From Serratia marcescens (GTDB lineage Bacteria > Pseudomonadota > Gammaproteobacteria > Enterobacterales > Enterobacteriaceae): 64,000 nt of DNA. Below the pieces are notes generated by a model. It made no database searches. It was not told the DNA's origin and was given only the letters and a program-made list of their open reading frames with translations. The translations under genes were made by a program, and so were the position numbers. Each line of letters opens with the position of its first letter. Position 1 is the first letter of the stretch. The stretch covers positions 1-64,000 of the forward strand of contig NZ_MJAO01000002.1 of assembly GCF_001902635.1 (NCBI RefSeq). The letters run 5' to 3'. Positions 26,284 to 36,943 of the stretch are shown piece after piece.

Positions 26284-26294
26284 CGGTTGGCGGA

Positions 26295-26321
26295 AAGAAA
26301 ACGGGCGCCGAACGGCGCCCG
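26295..26321 (-). terminator. Rho-independent terminator of the TonB receptor gene
   Basis: CGGGCGCC pairs with GGCGCCCG, followed on the minus strand by TTTTCTTT. It serves the receptor gene ending at 26333 and lies in the convergent gap. Confidence 0.75.
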
Positions 26322-26332
26322 AGAATAGCGGA

Positions 26333-28471
26333 TTAGAAATCGACCGTCGCCTGTAGGCTGAGGCTACGCGGTTCCCCTTCAATCACGCGCAGGTTGCCGG
26401 CGCTGGAAGCATAGTACTCGCGGTTGAACAGGTTTTTCACGTTCAGTTTCAACTGGGTATGTTTCCCCAGCAGCTTGCTGTCCCAGGCGACAAAAGCATC
26501 CGCCACGGTATAGGCCGGCATGGTGAAGCTGTTCTCCGGATCGCCGGCACGGCGGCCGACATAGCGCGCGCCGCCACCGACGCGCACGTCGCCGGGCACC
26601 ACCGGCAGCGTCATGCGGTGGCTGAGATACAGCCCGCCCATGTTGGTCGGGGCGTTGACCAGCCGGTTGCCGACGTTGGCCGGGTTGAGGTTGTCCTCGA
26701 CGATCTCGGTTTTGTCGTAGCTGTAGTTGGCGGTGAGATCCCAGTTGCGCGCCACTTCGCCGTTCAACTCCAGTTCAACGCCGGTGGAACGCGCTTTGGG
26801 AATGCTGCGGGTTACGCCGTTGATAAAGATCGACATATTGCTTTCATCGATGCGGTAGAGCGCCAGCGTGGCGTCGAACGCCGGGGTGATCTGCCATTTG
26901 CCGCCCACCTCATAGGTGGTGCCGGTTTCCGGCGTGGCGACGTTGCCGTTATCGTCGATGGCGGTGGACGGCGTGAAGGAACGGCTGTAGTTACCGTACA
27001 GAGACAGATTCGGCGTCAGCTTATACACCAGCCCCGCCTGCGGCAAAAACTGATCGTCTTTGTCATTGAGCGTATTTTTCGGCTTCTGGAAACCGTTGCT
27101 GTTGTTCTGGTAATACGACTGATAGCGTGCGCCCAGCACTGCGATCCACTGGTCGGTGAGATGAATGCTGTCCTTGGCGTACAGCGAGCGGCTGAACAGC
27201 GTGGCGCGCAGGTTGCTCAGCGAGTCGTTGTAGGTGGTGTTGTCGGTGACAGGGGCTTCGCCGTAAACCGGGTCGTACATGTTGAAGGTTTTCGACACCT
27301 TGCCGCGATAGGAGTAGGCCTTGTAAGTCTGGTTCTTCTCGTAGTCCACGCCCAGCAGCAGGTCGTGCTGCATGCCGAACACTTCCGGCGAACCGGTCAC
27401 ATCCCAGGAATAATAATCGGTCTGGTGATTGAAGCCGCGGTTGGCGTCGGCGCGGCGCGAAACGATGCCGGTCGCGGTGTCGATCGCGGTGGCGCGCACT
27501 TCGTTGCTGTCGTAACGGCGCTGCAGCCAGGCGTAGTTGAGGCGGGTGGTCCAGATCGGATCCAGCGCATATTCATAATGGGCGTTCAGGCGTTTGTTCT
27601 TGCCCCAGGCGCGGTTGGCGTAGTCGTCCAGCCGGCGGTTGTAGGGCACGTCGACCGGTTTACCGCCGATAAACGCGGTGCCGCGATCGTAAGGAATGTC
27701 GTATTTGTACTCGCTGTAGGCGATGTTAAAGGAAGCCTGGTCGCCGAACCAGCTGAGTGAAGGAGCGATCAGCGTGTGTTCGTCGCTGCCGAAGTTGCGC
27801 CAGTAATCCTCGTGCTGGCGCTCGGCGATCAGGCGAAAGGCGAAGCCGCCGCCCAGCGGGCCGGTCACATCGACGCTGCCGCTGCCGCCGCCGAAGCTGT
27901 TGGTGGCGCCGCTAATGCGGGTGTTCCAGTCATACTGCGGTTTTTTGCTGATCAGGTTGATGACACCGCCGGGGCTGAGGATGCCATACAGCAGCGAAGC
28001 GGAACCTTTCAGGACCTCGACGCGATCGGTGGTGGCGTCCATGCTCAGCCCCTGGTTGCTGCGCACGCCGTCGATGAATACCGAACCGTCGGAGTTAACC
28101 CCAAAGCCGCGTTTGACGAAGCCATCCTCGGTGCCGCCGAGCGTGTTGCCCTGGGTGACGCCGCTGACGAATTTCATCGCGTCATTGACGCTTTTGACCT
28201 GGAAGTCGTCAATCACCTGCGAGGTAACGACGCTGACCGATTGCGGCAGTTCACCGATCGGCGTGGCGGTTTTGCTGCCGGTTGAGGCGGTATCGGCGCT
28301 ATAGCTGCCGGCAGGCAGGGCGGTGGCGGTCACCGTGATGGCGTCTTCCTTTTTTGCATCGGGCGCGGCGGCGAACGCCAGGGCGGGAAACAGGCCGGCA
28401 AACAAGGGAAGCGTGCGAAGGGCGTGATTTTTTTTGCTTTTATTAGGCTGGCGAAGAACTGACTGGTGCAT
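26333..28471 (-). CDS. TonB-dependent siderophore receptor
   Basis: This 712-residue outer-membrane receptor has a signal peptide ending ALAFA and a TonB box (DAITVTA) near residue 43. The plug domain runs from about 70 to 185 (IGELPQSVSVV, FVKRGFG, EVLKGSASLLYG). A 22-strand barrel follows and ends in phenylalanine. It matches the FhuE/FoxA/FcuA group of hydroxamate-type siderophore receptors, but the ligand is not certain. A strong Fur box lies 26 bp upstream. No siderophore synthesis or ABC genes adjoin it. The start MHQSVL is chosen for its signal peptide and GGA site. Confidence 0.92.
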   Translation of the reverse strand: MHQSVLRQPNKSKKNHALRTLPLFAGLFPALAFAAAPDAKKEDAITVTATALPAGSYSADTASTGSKTATPIGELPQSVSVVTSQVIDDFQVKSVNDAMKFVSGVTQGNTLGGTEDGFVKRGFGVNSDGSVFIDGVRSNQGLSMDATTDRVEVLKGSASLLYGILSPGGVINLISKKPQYDWNTRISGATNSFGGGSGSVDVTGPLGGGFAFRLIAERQHEDYWRNFGSDEHTLIAPSLSWFGDQASFNIAYSEYKYDIPYDRGTAFIGGKPVDVPYNRRLDDYANRAWGKNKRLNAHYEYALDPIWTTRLNYAWLQRRYDSNEVRATAIDTATGIVSRRADANRGFNHQTDYYSWDVTGSPEVFGMQHDLLLGVDYEKNQTYKAYSYRGKVSKTFNMYDPVYGEAPVTDNTTYNDSLSNLRATLFSRSLYAKDSIHLTDQWIAVLGARYQSYYQNNSNGFQKPKNTLNDKDDQFLPQAGLVYKLTPNLSLYGNYSRSFTPSTAIDDNGNVATPETGTTYEVGGKWQITPAFDATLALYRIDESNMSIFINGVTRSIPKARSTGVELELNGEVARNWDLTANYSYDKTEIVEDNLNPANVGNRLVNAPTNMGGLYLSHRMTLPVVPGDVRVGGGARYVGRRAGDPENSFTMPAYTVADAFVAWDSKLLGKHTQLKLNVKNLFNREYYASSAGNLRVIEGEPRSLSLQATVDF

Positions 28472-28859
28472 ATCATTCCATGGTGAATTATAAATAATAA
28501 CGATTATCATTATAATTATTATTTATTGATTTTGGATAGCGGGAATTGACGTATCGGCGCATTGCCCGATTTTATTTTGTCATTAAGGAAAAATACGGCG
28601 GATTTTACCAGCCATCTGGCGACAGGGTGTTCAGAACGGTCAAGGCGACGGCTTCCCCCCGGCAGCTTGTATGCCAACGGTGGCGCTCGCCGTCAATATA
28701 TTGATACACAAATATATTTTTCCTTGATGAATAAACAGGTGTTCGAGCCGACAAAACTGGCAATAATAGCCGGGGCGGCCGTTTATATTCTCCTCACCGC
28801 CGACGGTTGTGACGCGAACAGACTGTCACCTTACGCTAGCGGAAGTCTCTGGATCCAAG
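28472..28859. other. Divergent intergenic region, receptor and cyclase
   Basis: Besides the Fur box, this 388-bp region has an AT-rich segment at 28690-28735. It is open in one plus frame from 28562, but without a ribosome-binding site or recognisable protein. I see no other gene. Confidence 0.45.
28497..28515 (-). promoter_or_regulatory. Fur box of the TonB receptor gene
   Basis: The minus strand reads TTATAATGATAATCGTTAT, which matches the 19-bp Fur consensus at about 15 positions, 26-44 bp upstream of the start codon. Iron repression is expected. Confidence 0.85.
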
Positions 28860-30305
28860 ATGCAAACCACCTCGTTGTCCGATGCCCGAAAAATCTGGCC
28901 CGCGCTCACCGTTTTCTTGCTGGTGTGCACGCTGTGCCTGCTGGGCATCGAGAGCCGCCCCGGCAGTTTTCTGGCGATATTCTGGCCGGCGAACGCCGTG
29001 CTGCTGGCGGTATTGGTGCGCCGCCCGCAGTGGGCCACGCGCGCCGGTTGGTGTATGGCGGTGCTGGGCTATCTGAGCGCGGATCTGCTGACCGGCAGTT
29101 CACTGGAAAAGGCGCTGCTGCTGAACGCCGCCAATCTGGCCGGCGTAGTGGTGGGATACCTGTTGTTCATGCGGCTGTCACCGCCGGCACGTATGCTGCA
29201 GCGCGGCGCTTCCAGCATGTACCTGTTCGGCATCTGTCTGGCCGCCGCCGCCACCACCGGCGTGGCGGGCGCCGTTGCCTCGCAGTGGCTGTTCGGCAGG
29301 CCCTATTCGACTTCGCTGGCGCTGTGGTTCTCATCCGAATTCACCAACTACGTCACGCTGATGCCGTTTATTCTGGTGTTTCCCGCCGATTGGCGACACC
29401 GCCTGCGTGCGGCCGGCACCATGCTGGCGCAGCGTAGCCAATGGCCGCGTGCAGGCCGGAAACTCGCCGTATTGGCGCTGCTGTTGCTGGCGGCTACCTG
29501 CAGCGTGTTGATCGGCGGCCCCGGCGCGGTGATCTTTCCGATGCCGGTGCTGCTGTGGCTGGCGATGTCCTTTTCGCTGTTCAGCACCATGATCGCGGTA
29601 CTGGCCTATGTCTTGTGGTGCCATTTGGCGATCGATTTCGGGCTGTTGAGCAGTACGCTCGACATGAAGGTGTTGCAAAACGCGGTGTCGATGCGCCTGG
29701 GCATCGCATTGCTGGCGCTGGGGCCGATCGCCGTCGCCAGCATGAACTATGCACGCAACGCGCTGTTGCGCACGCTGGAGCATGTGGCGAATCACGATGC
29801 GCTGACGCACGTGCTGACGCGCAACGCGTTTATGCAGCGCGGCGAACGGTTGATCGACCAAAAAGGCGAGCTGGTTTGCGTCATGATGCTCGATATCGAC
29901 TATTTCAAATCGATTAATGACCGTTTCGGCCACGCCGGCGGCGATCAGGCGTTGATGGCCTTTACCCGTGCGATCGCCGACGATCTGAGCGTCGACGATC
30001 TGTTCGGCCGCATGGGCGGCGAAGAGTTTGCCATCGTGTCGACGCTCGGTCAGCCGCAGCAGGGATTGCAGCTGGCCGAACGTCTTCGCCAGCGCATTGA
30101 AACGGAATCGATCCCCATGCCGGCCGGTTATCCGCTGCAGATCACCGTCAGCATCGGCATGGTCACCTGTCCAGGCGGTTCCGGCCAAAGCCTGGCCGAT
30201 CTGCTTAAGCTGGCGGATCTGGCGGTTTACAAGGCGAAAAACGCCGGCCGCAATCAGGTCGCCACGCCGGAAACTTATCCACCGACGCTGAACTTTCGAT
30301 CCTGA
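28860..30305 (+). CDS. Diguanylate cyclase with MASE1-type membrane sensor
   Basis: This 481-residue protein has eight or so membrane helices in residues 10-300, arranged like a MASE1 sensor (FWPANAVLLAVLVRRP is typical). A GGDEF domain runs from about 310 to 470. The active-site loop reads GGEEF near 400, a catalytically competent form, preceded by MMLDIDYFKSINDRFGHAGGD. It should make cyclic di-GMP in response to a membrane or extracellular signal. GGATC lies just before ATG 28860; earlier in-frame starts lack a site. Confidence 0.9.
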   Translation: MQTTSLSDARKIWPALTVFLLVCTLCLLGIESRPGSFLAIFWPANAVLLAVLVRRPQWATRAGWCMAVLGYLSADLLTGSSLEKALLLNAANLAGVVVGYLLFMRLSPPARMLQRGASSMYLFGICLAAAATTGVAGAVASQWLFGRPYSTSLALWFSSEFTNYVTLMPFILVFPADWRHRLRAAGTMLAQRSQWPRAGRKLAVLALLLLAATCSVLIGGPGAVIFPMPVLLWLAMSFSLFSTMIAVLAYVLWCHLAIDFGLLSSTLDMKVLQNAVSMRLGIALLALGPIAVASMNYARNALLRTLEHVANHDALTHVLTRNAFMQRGERLIDQKGELVCVMMLDIDYFKSINDRFGHAGGDQALMAFTRAIADDLSVDDLFGRMGGEEFAIVSTLGQPQQGLQLAERLRQRIETESIPMPAGYPLQITVSIGMVTCPGGSGQSLADLLKLADLAVYKAKNAGRNQVATPETYPPTLNFRS

Positions 30306-30395
30306 GCGCCTGCCTGCCGTCTAAACTGGTAGGGGGGCGCGGGCACCTTCGCCTGCGCTGAACCGACTGTCTTTATCAGACAAGAGGATGCCGGG

Positions 30396-30746
30396 ATGAA
30401 ATATGTAGACGGGTTTGTGGTGGCGGTGCCGGCCGCCAATAAGGAGGCGTATCATCGGTTGGCAGCGGCCGCGGCGCCGCTGTTCAAAGAGTTTGGCGCC
30501 ACGCGCATCGTAGAGTGTTGGGGGGATGACGTGCCCGACGGCAAACTCACCGACTTTCGCGGCGCGGTGAAGGCGCAAGAAGGCGAAGTGGTGGTGTTCA
30601 GCTGGATAGAGTATCCCTCCAAGACGGTGCGCGACGCCGCCAATGAGAAAATGATGAACGATCCGCGCATGAAAGCGCTGGGCGACATGCCGTTTGACGG
30701 CAAGCGCATGATCTTTGGCGGATTCGCGCCGATCCTCGATGAGTGA
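30396..30746 (+). CDS. DUF1428 (YbaA-like) protein
   Basis: This 116-residue cytoplasmic protein begins [19 protein letters not shown] and carries the [15 protein letters not shown] block typical of DUF1428, a ferredoxin-like alpha+beta-barrel domain of unknown activity. GAGG precedes the ATG. It is followed after 11 bp by a VOC-family gene, so the two form a small operon. Confidence 0.88.
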   Translation: MKYVDGFVVAVPAANKEAYHRLAAAAAPLFKEFGATRIVECWGDDVPDGKLTDFRGAVKAQEGEVVVFSWIEYPSKTVRDAANEKMMNDPRMKALGDMPFDGKRMIFGGFAPILDE

Positions 30747-30757
30747 AGGAGGCGCCG

Positions 30758-31231
30758 ATGGCCAGAATTACGCAACATCTGTGGTTTGAAAAAGACATGG
30801 AAGCGGCGTTGAACTGCTATGTCGCACTGCTCCCCGGTTCATCCGTGAACTGGTTTTCCGACCTGCCGGCGGATACGCCGAGCGGCCCCGCCGGCAGCGT
30901 GAAGCTGGCTTCTTTCACCCTGGGCGATCAGCGCTATGCGGCGATTGAAGCCGGGCCGCTGGATCCGTTCAACCACAGCTTCTCCATCATGGTGGAATGT
31001 GACGATCAGGCTGAGGTGGATAGACTGTGGGACGCGCTGAGCGAGGGCGGCGAGGCGGAGCAGTGCGGCTGGCTGCGCGATCGCTGGGGGCTGTGTTGGC
31101 AGATTGTACCGCGGCGCCTGACGGAATTGATGAACGATCCCGACGCCGCCCGGGTGCGGCGGGTGACGGAAGCGATGCTGTTGATGGGTAAAATCGACAT
31201 CGCCGGCCTGGAAGCGGCGGCGCGCGAGTAG
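30758..31231 (+). CDS. VOC-family (PhnB/glyoxalase-like) protein
   Basis: This 157-residue protein has the PhnB-type vicinal oxygen chelate fold: ITQHLWFEKDMEAALNCYVALLPGS at the start and DRWGLCWQIVP near 115. It lacks a clear metal-ligand set, as many PhnB-like proteins do, so activity is unknown. AAGGAGG lies five bases before ATG 30758. It overlaps nothing and is probably co-transcribed with the DUF1428 gene. Confidence 0.86.
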   Translation: MARITQHLWFEKDMEAALNCYVALLPGSSVNWFSDLPADTPSGPAGSVKLASFTLGDQRYAAIEAGPLDPFNHSFSIMVECDDQAEVDRLWDALSEGGEAEQCGWLRDRWGLCWQIVPRRLTELMNDPDAARVRRVTEAMLLMGKIDIAGLEAAARE

Positions 31232-31256
31232 TCGATGAGAGACGAGGAGAGAACGG

Positions 31257-31946
31257 ATGCACCGAGAGCAACACAGTATTGAACGTATCGGCTGGCTGCG
31301 GGCCGCGGTGCTGGGTGCCAACGACGGCATCGTTTCGACGGCCAGCCTGCTGTTGGGCGTGGCGGCGGCCAGCGCTTCGCATTCGGCGCTGATGCTCGCC
31401 GGCGTCGCCGGGTGGGTGGCGGGCGCGATGTCGATGGCTACCGGCGAATACGTATCGGTTTCGTCACAGGCGGATACCGAAAAGGCCGCGCTGGCGGAGG
31501 AACAGGCTGAACTGCTCGAAGACTATCCGGGAGAATTCCGCGAGCTGACGTCGATCTATGTGCATCGTGGCCTGGATCCGGCGCTGGCCCGACAGGTAGC
31601 GGAAAAGCTGATGGCGCATGACGCGCTGGAGGCCCACGCGCGCGACGAGCTGGGCATTTCCGCCGCCACGCGCGCCCGGCCGTTGCAGGCCGCGCTGGCG
31701 TCGGCCTTAAGTTTCTCCCTCGGCGCCTTGTTGCCGCTGCTGGTGGCGCTGTGGGTGCCGCTCGACTGGACGCGGCCAGCGCTGGTGGCGTCGGCGCTTT
31801 GTTCCCTCGGCATTCTCGGCGGCATTGCCGCGAAAACCGGCGGTGCGCCTATCTTGCCGGGCGTGGCGCGCATCCTGATCTGGAGCGCCCTGGCGATGGC
31901 GGTCTCCTCCGGCGTCGGCATGCTGTTTGGCGTCGCGGCCGGGTAG
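31257..31946 (+). CDS. VIT1/CCC1-family iron/manganese transporter
   Basis: This 229-residue inner-membrane protein has five helices, with the VIT1 signature VLGANDGIVSTASLLLGV at residues 17-34 and MSMATGEYVSVSSQADTEKA near 62. A charged loop between helices 2 and 3 carries glutamates (EEQAELLEDYPGEFREL) that bind metal in plant VIT1. It probably moves Fe2+ or Mn2+ out of the cytoplasm. GAGGAGAG precedes the ATG. It lies 25 bp after the VOC gene. Confidence 0.9.
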   Translation: MHREQHSIERIGWLRAAVLGANDGIVSTASLLLGVAAASASHSALMLAGVAGWVAGAMSMATGEYVSVSSQADTEKAALAEEQAELLEDYPGEFRELTSIYVHRGLDPALARQVAEKLMAHDALEAHARDELGISAATRARPLQAALASALSFSLGALLPLLVALWVPLDWTRPALVASALCSLGILGGIAAKTGGAPILPGVARILIWSALAMAVSSGVGMLFGVAAG

Positions 31947-32054
31947 CATCGCGCTTGCATCAATCTATTGCACCTCAAGCGCAGAATTTATCATTTGTCA
32001 GCCGCCGGCGTTCGCGGCAAGGTGACGGCAACGCGTAACCAGTCAGGGACACTT

Positions 32055-33392
32055 ATGCAAAAATCACAGATTCAACCGTGGGTCGCACAGCATCCGCTGT
32101 TGCAACACATGGTCGCCCTCGAACCGATCACCTGGTTCAATCCATGCACCACAACGCTGGCCGAAGGCTTGCCCCATGTCGGGCTGACCGCCGCCGACGT
32201 CGCCGCGGCAGAGCAGCGCCTGGCGCGTTTCGCGCCTTATCTCAGCGCGGCCTTCCCCGAAACCCGGCCCGCCGGCGGGATCATCGAATCCGAGCTGGTG
32301 GCGATCCCCGCCATGCAGCAGGCGTTGGATCGGCGTTACGGGCTGCGGCTTGGCGGGAAACTGTTGTTGAAAAAGGACAGCCATCTGCCGATCTCCGGTT
32401 CGATCAAGGCGCGCGGCGGCATCTACGAGGTGTTGACGCACGCGGAGAAGCTGGCGCTGGAGGCGGGGCTGCTGCAGACGGGCGACGACTACGCCCGGCT
32501 GTTTTCCGACGAGTTCCGCCAATTCTTCAGCCAGTACCGTATCGCCGTCGGCTCGACCGGTAACCTGGGGCTCTCGATCGGCATCATCAGCGCGCGGCTG
32601 GGGTTTGACGTCAGCGTGCACATGTCGGCAGATGCGCGGGCGTGGAAGAAGCAGAAGCTGCGCGACAACGGCGTGACGGTGGTGGAATACGCCGAAGATT
32701 ACGGCGTGGCGGTCGAGCAGGGGCGCAAACAGGCGGCGAACGACCCGCGTTGTTTCTTTATCGACGATGAAAACTCGCAAACCCTGTTCCTCGGTTATGC
32801 GGTGGCCGGCGGCCGCCTGAAGCGGCAGTTCGCCGAGCAGGGCATCGTGGTGGACGCGCAACATCCGCTGTTCGTTTATCTGCCGTGCGGCGTCGGCGGC
32901 GGGCCGGGCGGCGTGGCGTTTGGCCTCAAGCTGGCGTTCGGCGACAACGTTCACTGCGTCTTCGCCGAGCCGACCCATTCGCCCTGCATGCTGCTCGGCG
33001 TCTACAGCGGGCTGCATGACGGCATTGCGGTGCAAGATCTCGGTATCGACAACCGCACGGCGGCGGACGGGCTGGCGGTGGGGCGCGCCTCCGGCTTTGT
33101 CGGCCGGGCGATGGAGCGCCTGCTGAGCGCGTTTTACACCCTCAGCGACGAAGAGATGTTTGCGCTGCTCGGGTTGCTGGACAGGCACGAGCATATTCAG
33201 CTGGAGCCTTCCGCGTTGGCCGGCATGGCCGGGCCGTGGCGCATTGCGGCCCAGGTGCGGCAGCTCAGCGAGCAAGGGGTGAGCGCCGAGAGCCTGGCGC
33301 AGGCGACGCATCTGGTGTGGGCGACCGGCGGTGGCATGGTACCGCCGGCGGAAATGGCGAAGTACCTCGCCGCCGGGCAGGCGGCGGAGTAA
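32055..33392 (+). CDS. dsdA: D-serine dehydratase DsdA
   Basis: This 445-residue PLP enzyme converts D-serine to pyruvate and ammonia, detoxifying D-serine and using it as a carbon source. The PLP lysine is K118 in SGSIKARGG, the same position as in E. coli DsdA. The phosphate-binding glycine loop CGVGGGPGG lies near 280, and [10 protein letters not shown] near 165. Length fits the family (about 442). The usual partners dsdC and dsdX are absent on both sides, so uptake and regulation must be encoded elsewhere. Confidence 0.93.
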   Translation: MQKSQIQPWVAQHPLLQHMVALEPITWFNPCTTTLAEGLPHVGLTAADVAAAEQRLARFAPYLSAAFPETRPAGGIIESELVAIPAMQQALDRRYGLRLGGKLLLKKDSHLPISGSIKARGGIYEVLTHAEKLALEAGLLQTGDDYARLFSDEFRQFFSQYRIAVGSTGNLGLSIGIISARLGFDVSVHMSADARAWKKQKLRDNGVTVVEYAEDYGVAVEQGRKQAANDPRCFFIDDENSQTLFLGYAVAGGRLKRQFAEQGIVVDAQHPLFVYLPCGVGGGPGGVAFGLKLAFGDNVHCVFAEPTHSPCMLLGVYSGLHDGIAVQDLGIDNRTAADGLAVGRASGFVGRAMERLLSAFYTLSDEEMFALLGLLDRHEHIQLEPSALAGMAGPWRIAAQVRQLSEQGVSAESLAQATHLVWATGGGMVPPAEMAKYLAAGQAAE

Positions 33393-33400
33393 GGCGCAAT

Positions 33401-33421
33401 AAAAGGGGCGAAGATCGCCCC
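33401..33421 (-). terminator. Rho-independent terminator of the phospho-beta-glucosidase gene
   Basis: GGGGCG pairs with CGCCCC (33405-33410 with 33416-33421), followed on the minus strand by TTTTATT. Confidence 0.75.
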
Positions 33422-33439
33422 TGATAACCTGCTGCGCGG

Positions 33440-34888
<1,449 letters not shown>

Positions 34889-34958
34889 TTATTTAATGAA
34901 GGGTAATAACGCTGCGTTGAGAATAGAGTAGCAAGATGGAAAGGAATGTCACGATATA

Positions 34959-34984
34959 ACAAATCACCGCATAAAGTGATTTGT
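34959..34984. promoter_or_regulatory. Inverted repeat, candidate operator of the phospho-glucosidase gene
   Basis: ACAAATCAC and GTGATTTGT form a perfect 9-bp inverted repeat with an 8-base spacer, about 90 bp upstream of the glucosidase ATG and 23 bp after the regulator stop. It lacks a T tract, so an operator (for the RpiR protein or CRP) is more likely than a terminator. Confidence 0.5.
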
Positions 34985-35006
34985 CACAGTAAAAAAACAG
35001 CCTGTT

Positions 35007-35741
35007 TTATTTTGCCGAATTAATCTGCCCGAGCCGTTTACCGATGGTTTCAATAATGTAAAGCACGGGGATCTGAGTGGTAATATTATGATGCCCGCCG
35101 ATCAAATGCTGCGGAACGTGATAGGAGAGGTTGAAGTCCGCCAGCCGCGCCAGCGAAGAGGTTTCGTTGTTGGTGATGCTGATGATCTTGCAGTGGTGCA
35201 GGCTGAACTGGCTGGCCAGGCGCAGGATCTCTTCGGTTTCGCCGGAGACCGACAGCATGATCGCCACCGCGTTTTTATACATGTCGCTGTTGATGGGATA
35301 ATAAGGATCGTCGATATGGGTGCTGAATTTCCCCACGTTGGAAAAGAAACGCGCGCCATATTTCCCCAGTGCACCGGAGGTGCTGATGCCGACGAAAATA
35401 ATCCGCTCGGCGGCGGCGATATGTTGCACCGCCTGATCGATCAACTGATTAAACTCTTCGTTGCTGACGCTTTTAAAAAAGCTGAGGATTTCGCCGATGC
35501 CGGCATCGACCGGCGGCGCGTCGCTCTGTTCGAGATACAGCTTGAAACGGATGCGAAATTCCGAATAGCCGTCGCAGCCCATTTTCTTGCAAAACCGCAG
35601 CACGGTGGTGGTGGACACGCCGGCGGCCTCGGCCAACTCGCGAATGGTCATGTACATCACTTGATTCTTGTGTTTGCTGACGTAGTTATAAACCATCAGC
35701 TCCAGGGCGTTGAGTTCGGCGATTGCTTTATGGGTAAACAT
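35007..35741 (-). CDS. RpiR/MurR-family transcriptional regulator
   Basis: This 244-residue protein has an N-terminal HTH_6 domain (MTIRELAEAAGVSTTTVLRFCKKMG, residues 31-55) and a C-terminal SIS sugar-phosphate isomerase fold (GISTSGALGKYGARFF near 118, VSGETEE near 165). Such proteins sense phosphosugars. Its position upstream of the GH1 gene suggests it controls beta-glucoside use. The ATG at 35741 begins a normal-length protein. Confidence 0.9.
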   Translation of the reverse strand: MFTHKAIAELNALELMVYNYVSKHKNQVMYMTIRELAEAAGVSTTTVLRFCKKMGCDGYSEFRIRFKLYLEQSDAPPVDAGIGEILSFFKSVSNEEFNQLIDQAVQHIAAAERIIFVGISTSGALGKYGARFFSNVGKFSTHIDDPYYPINSDMYKNAVAIMLSVSGETEEILRLASQFSLHHCKIISITNNETSSLARLADFNLSYHVPQHLIGGHHNITTQIPVLYIIETIGKRLGQINSAK

Positions 35742-36129
35742 GAGTCGGTCCGGCGGCTGAAAACGAGAAGCTTATCTGCGGGTTAACATAGCAAAATTCA
35801 CCGCCGCCGGCACTGCCGGAGCAAAAGAAAAGCCGCACCAGTCAGGGGCGGCCCAGAGTTCACGACGAACAAATAAAGCAAAACGTTCCGGAAGACGTGT
35901 CATGAAAACGCATTTCATCACACCGGGTTAGCATAGGTCAGCTTAGGCCGGCGGCAAAATGCCGGTTTTTGCTTTCTAAAGCTAAAGGAGGGCAAAGGCG
36001 ATGCCTCAGGCCGGATTGATGATGGTGACGGCAATCAGCTCGGAGTCAGCGCAGAAAGAGCCGCCGGGGGCTGGACAGCCGCGCCGCGTTGGTGACAATA
36101 GGGCCTTTCACATGGACAGAGGCAGTAAA
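35742..36129. other. Intergenic region before the nitroreductase
   Basis: It holds a terminator-like hairpin on the plus strand at 35948-35976 (CCGGC/GCCGG then TTTTT) and a strong AAAGGAGGG site before an ATG at 36001. That ATG opens an in-frame 43-codon extension of the nitroreductase. A nine-codon ORF near 35900 is not convincing. No other gene is seen. Confidence 0.45.
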
Positions 36130-36735
36130 ATGAATACGTTAGAGGCAATCCGCCAGCGCCGCGCCACCAAACAGTTCGATACGCAGCACAGGATGACGCT
36201 CGAAGAGAAACAAGCGTTGCTGACCATCGCGCTGCAGGGCGCGCCCAGCGCCTTCAACCTGCAACACTGGCGCCCGCTGCTGATCGAAGACCGCGCCCAG
36301 CGCGAGAAAATTCGTGAGGCGGCGTGGGGACAGGCGCAGGTGACCGACGCATCGATGCTGGTCGTGCTGTGCGGCGATCTGTCGAGCTGGGAGTCACAGG
36401 TAAGAAATGTCTGGGCCGAGGCGGCGGAGCCGGTGCAGCAGTTCATGATCCCGGCCGTCGATCAGTATTATCGCGGTAAGCCGCAGGTGCAGCGCGACGA
36501 AGTGATGCGCAGCAGCGGCATCTTCGCCCAGACGCTGATGCTGGCGGCCAAGGCGCAGGGCTACGACTCTTGCCCAATGGACGGTTTTGATTTCGACGCG
36601 GTGGGTGAGATCATCAACAAACCGGCGCATTATCAAATTGCGCTGATGGTCGCCATCGGTAAGGCGGCGGGGCAACCTTATCCACGCATCGGCAAACTGC
36701 CGTTCGACGACGTAGTGAAAACCGACCGTTTCTGA
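36130..36735 (+). CDS. Nitroreductase-family protein
   Basis: This 201-residue FMN-dependent protein has the nitroreductase start IRQRRATKQFD with the FMN phosphate-binding arginines. APSAFNLQHWRPLLI follows near 38, and YDSCPMDGFD near 140. Such enzymes reduce nitro compounds or quinones with NAD(P)H. Family members begin at MNTLEAI, so 36130 is chosen. An ATG 43 codons upstream (36001) has a much stronger ribosome-binding site (AAAGGAGGG), so a longer form or a separate leader ORF is possible. Confidence 0.88.
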   Translation: MNTLEAIRQRRATKQFDTQHRMTLEEKQALLTIALQGAPSAFNLQHWRPLLIEDRAQREKIREAAWGQAQVTDASMLVVLCGDLSSWESQVRNVWAEAAEPVQQFMIPAVDQYYRGKPQVQRDEVMRSSGIFAQTLMLAAKAQGYDSCPMDGFDFDAVGEIINKPAHYQIALMVAIGKAAGQPYPRIGKLPFDDVVKTDRF

Positions 36736-36847
36736 TCTGAGCGGTGAATGACAAAAGGGGAGGCTTGCGCCTTCCCTTATTTTTTGCGACGCACAGTTCG
36801 TTCCAGTAGCTGAAACGGATGCGCCGTTGCAGGCGGTGATACCACAT
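36614..36847 (-). CDS. Possible small basic ORF antisense to the nitroreductase end
   Basis: A 77-codon ORF starts MWYHRLQRRIRFSYWNELC after a good AAGGAG site. It runs back through the nitroreductase terminator and into its 3' end in antisense. The N-terminal 25 residues are basic and aromatic. I do not recognise it, and the overlap makes it doubtful beyond the first third. Confidence 0.25.
   Translation of the reverse strand: MWYHRLQRRIRFSYWNELCVAKNKGRRKPPLLSFTAQIRNGRFSLRRRTAVCRCVDKVAPPPYRWRPSAQFDNAPVC
36754..36785 (+). terminator. Rho-independent terminator of the nitroreductase gene
   Basis: AAGGGGAGG pairs with CCTTCCCTT around a short loop, followed by ATTTTTT, about 20 bp after the stop codon. 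Confidence 0.82.
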
Positions 36848-36943
36848 AGCAAACTCCTTCTACCCGACACGGTTTAAATAAATAGCACCGGGCCGGGCGC
36901 AAGACGAATGCTTTATCGTGCATAGCTTGCCCGCTGGGCGGGA

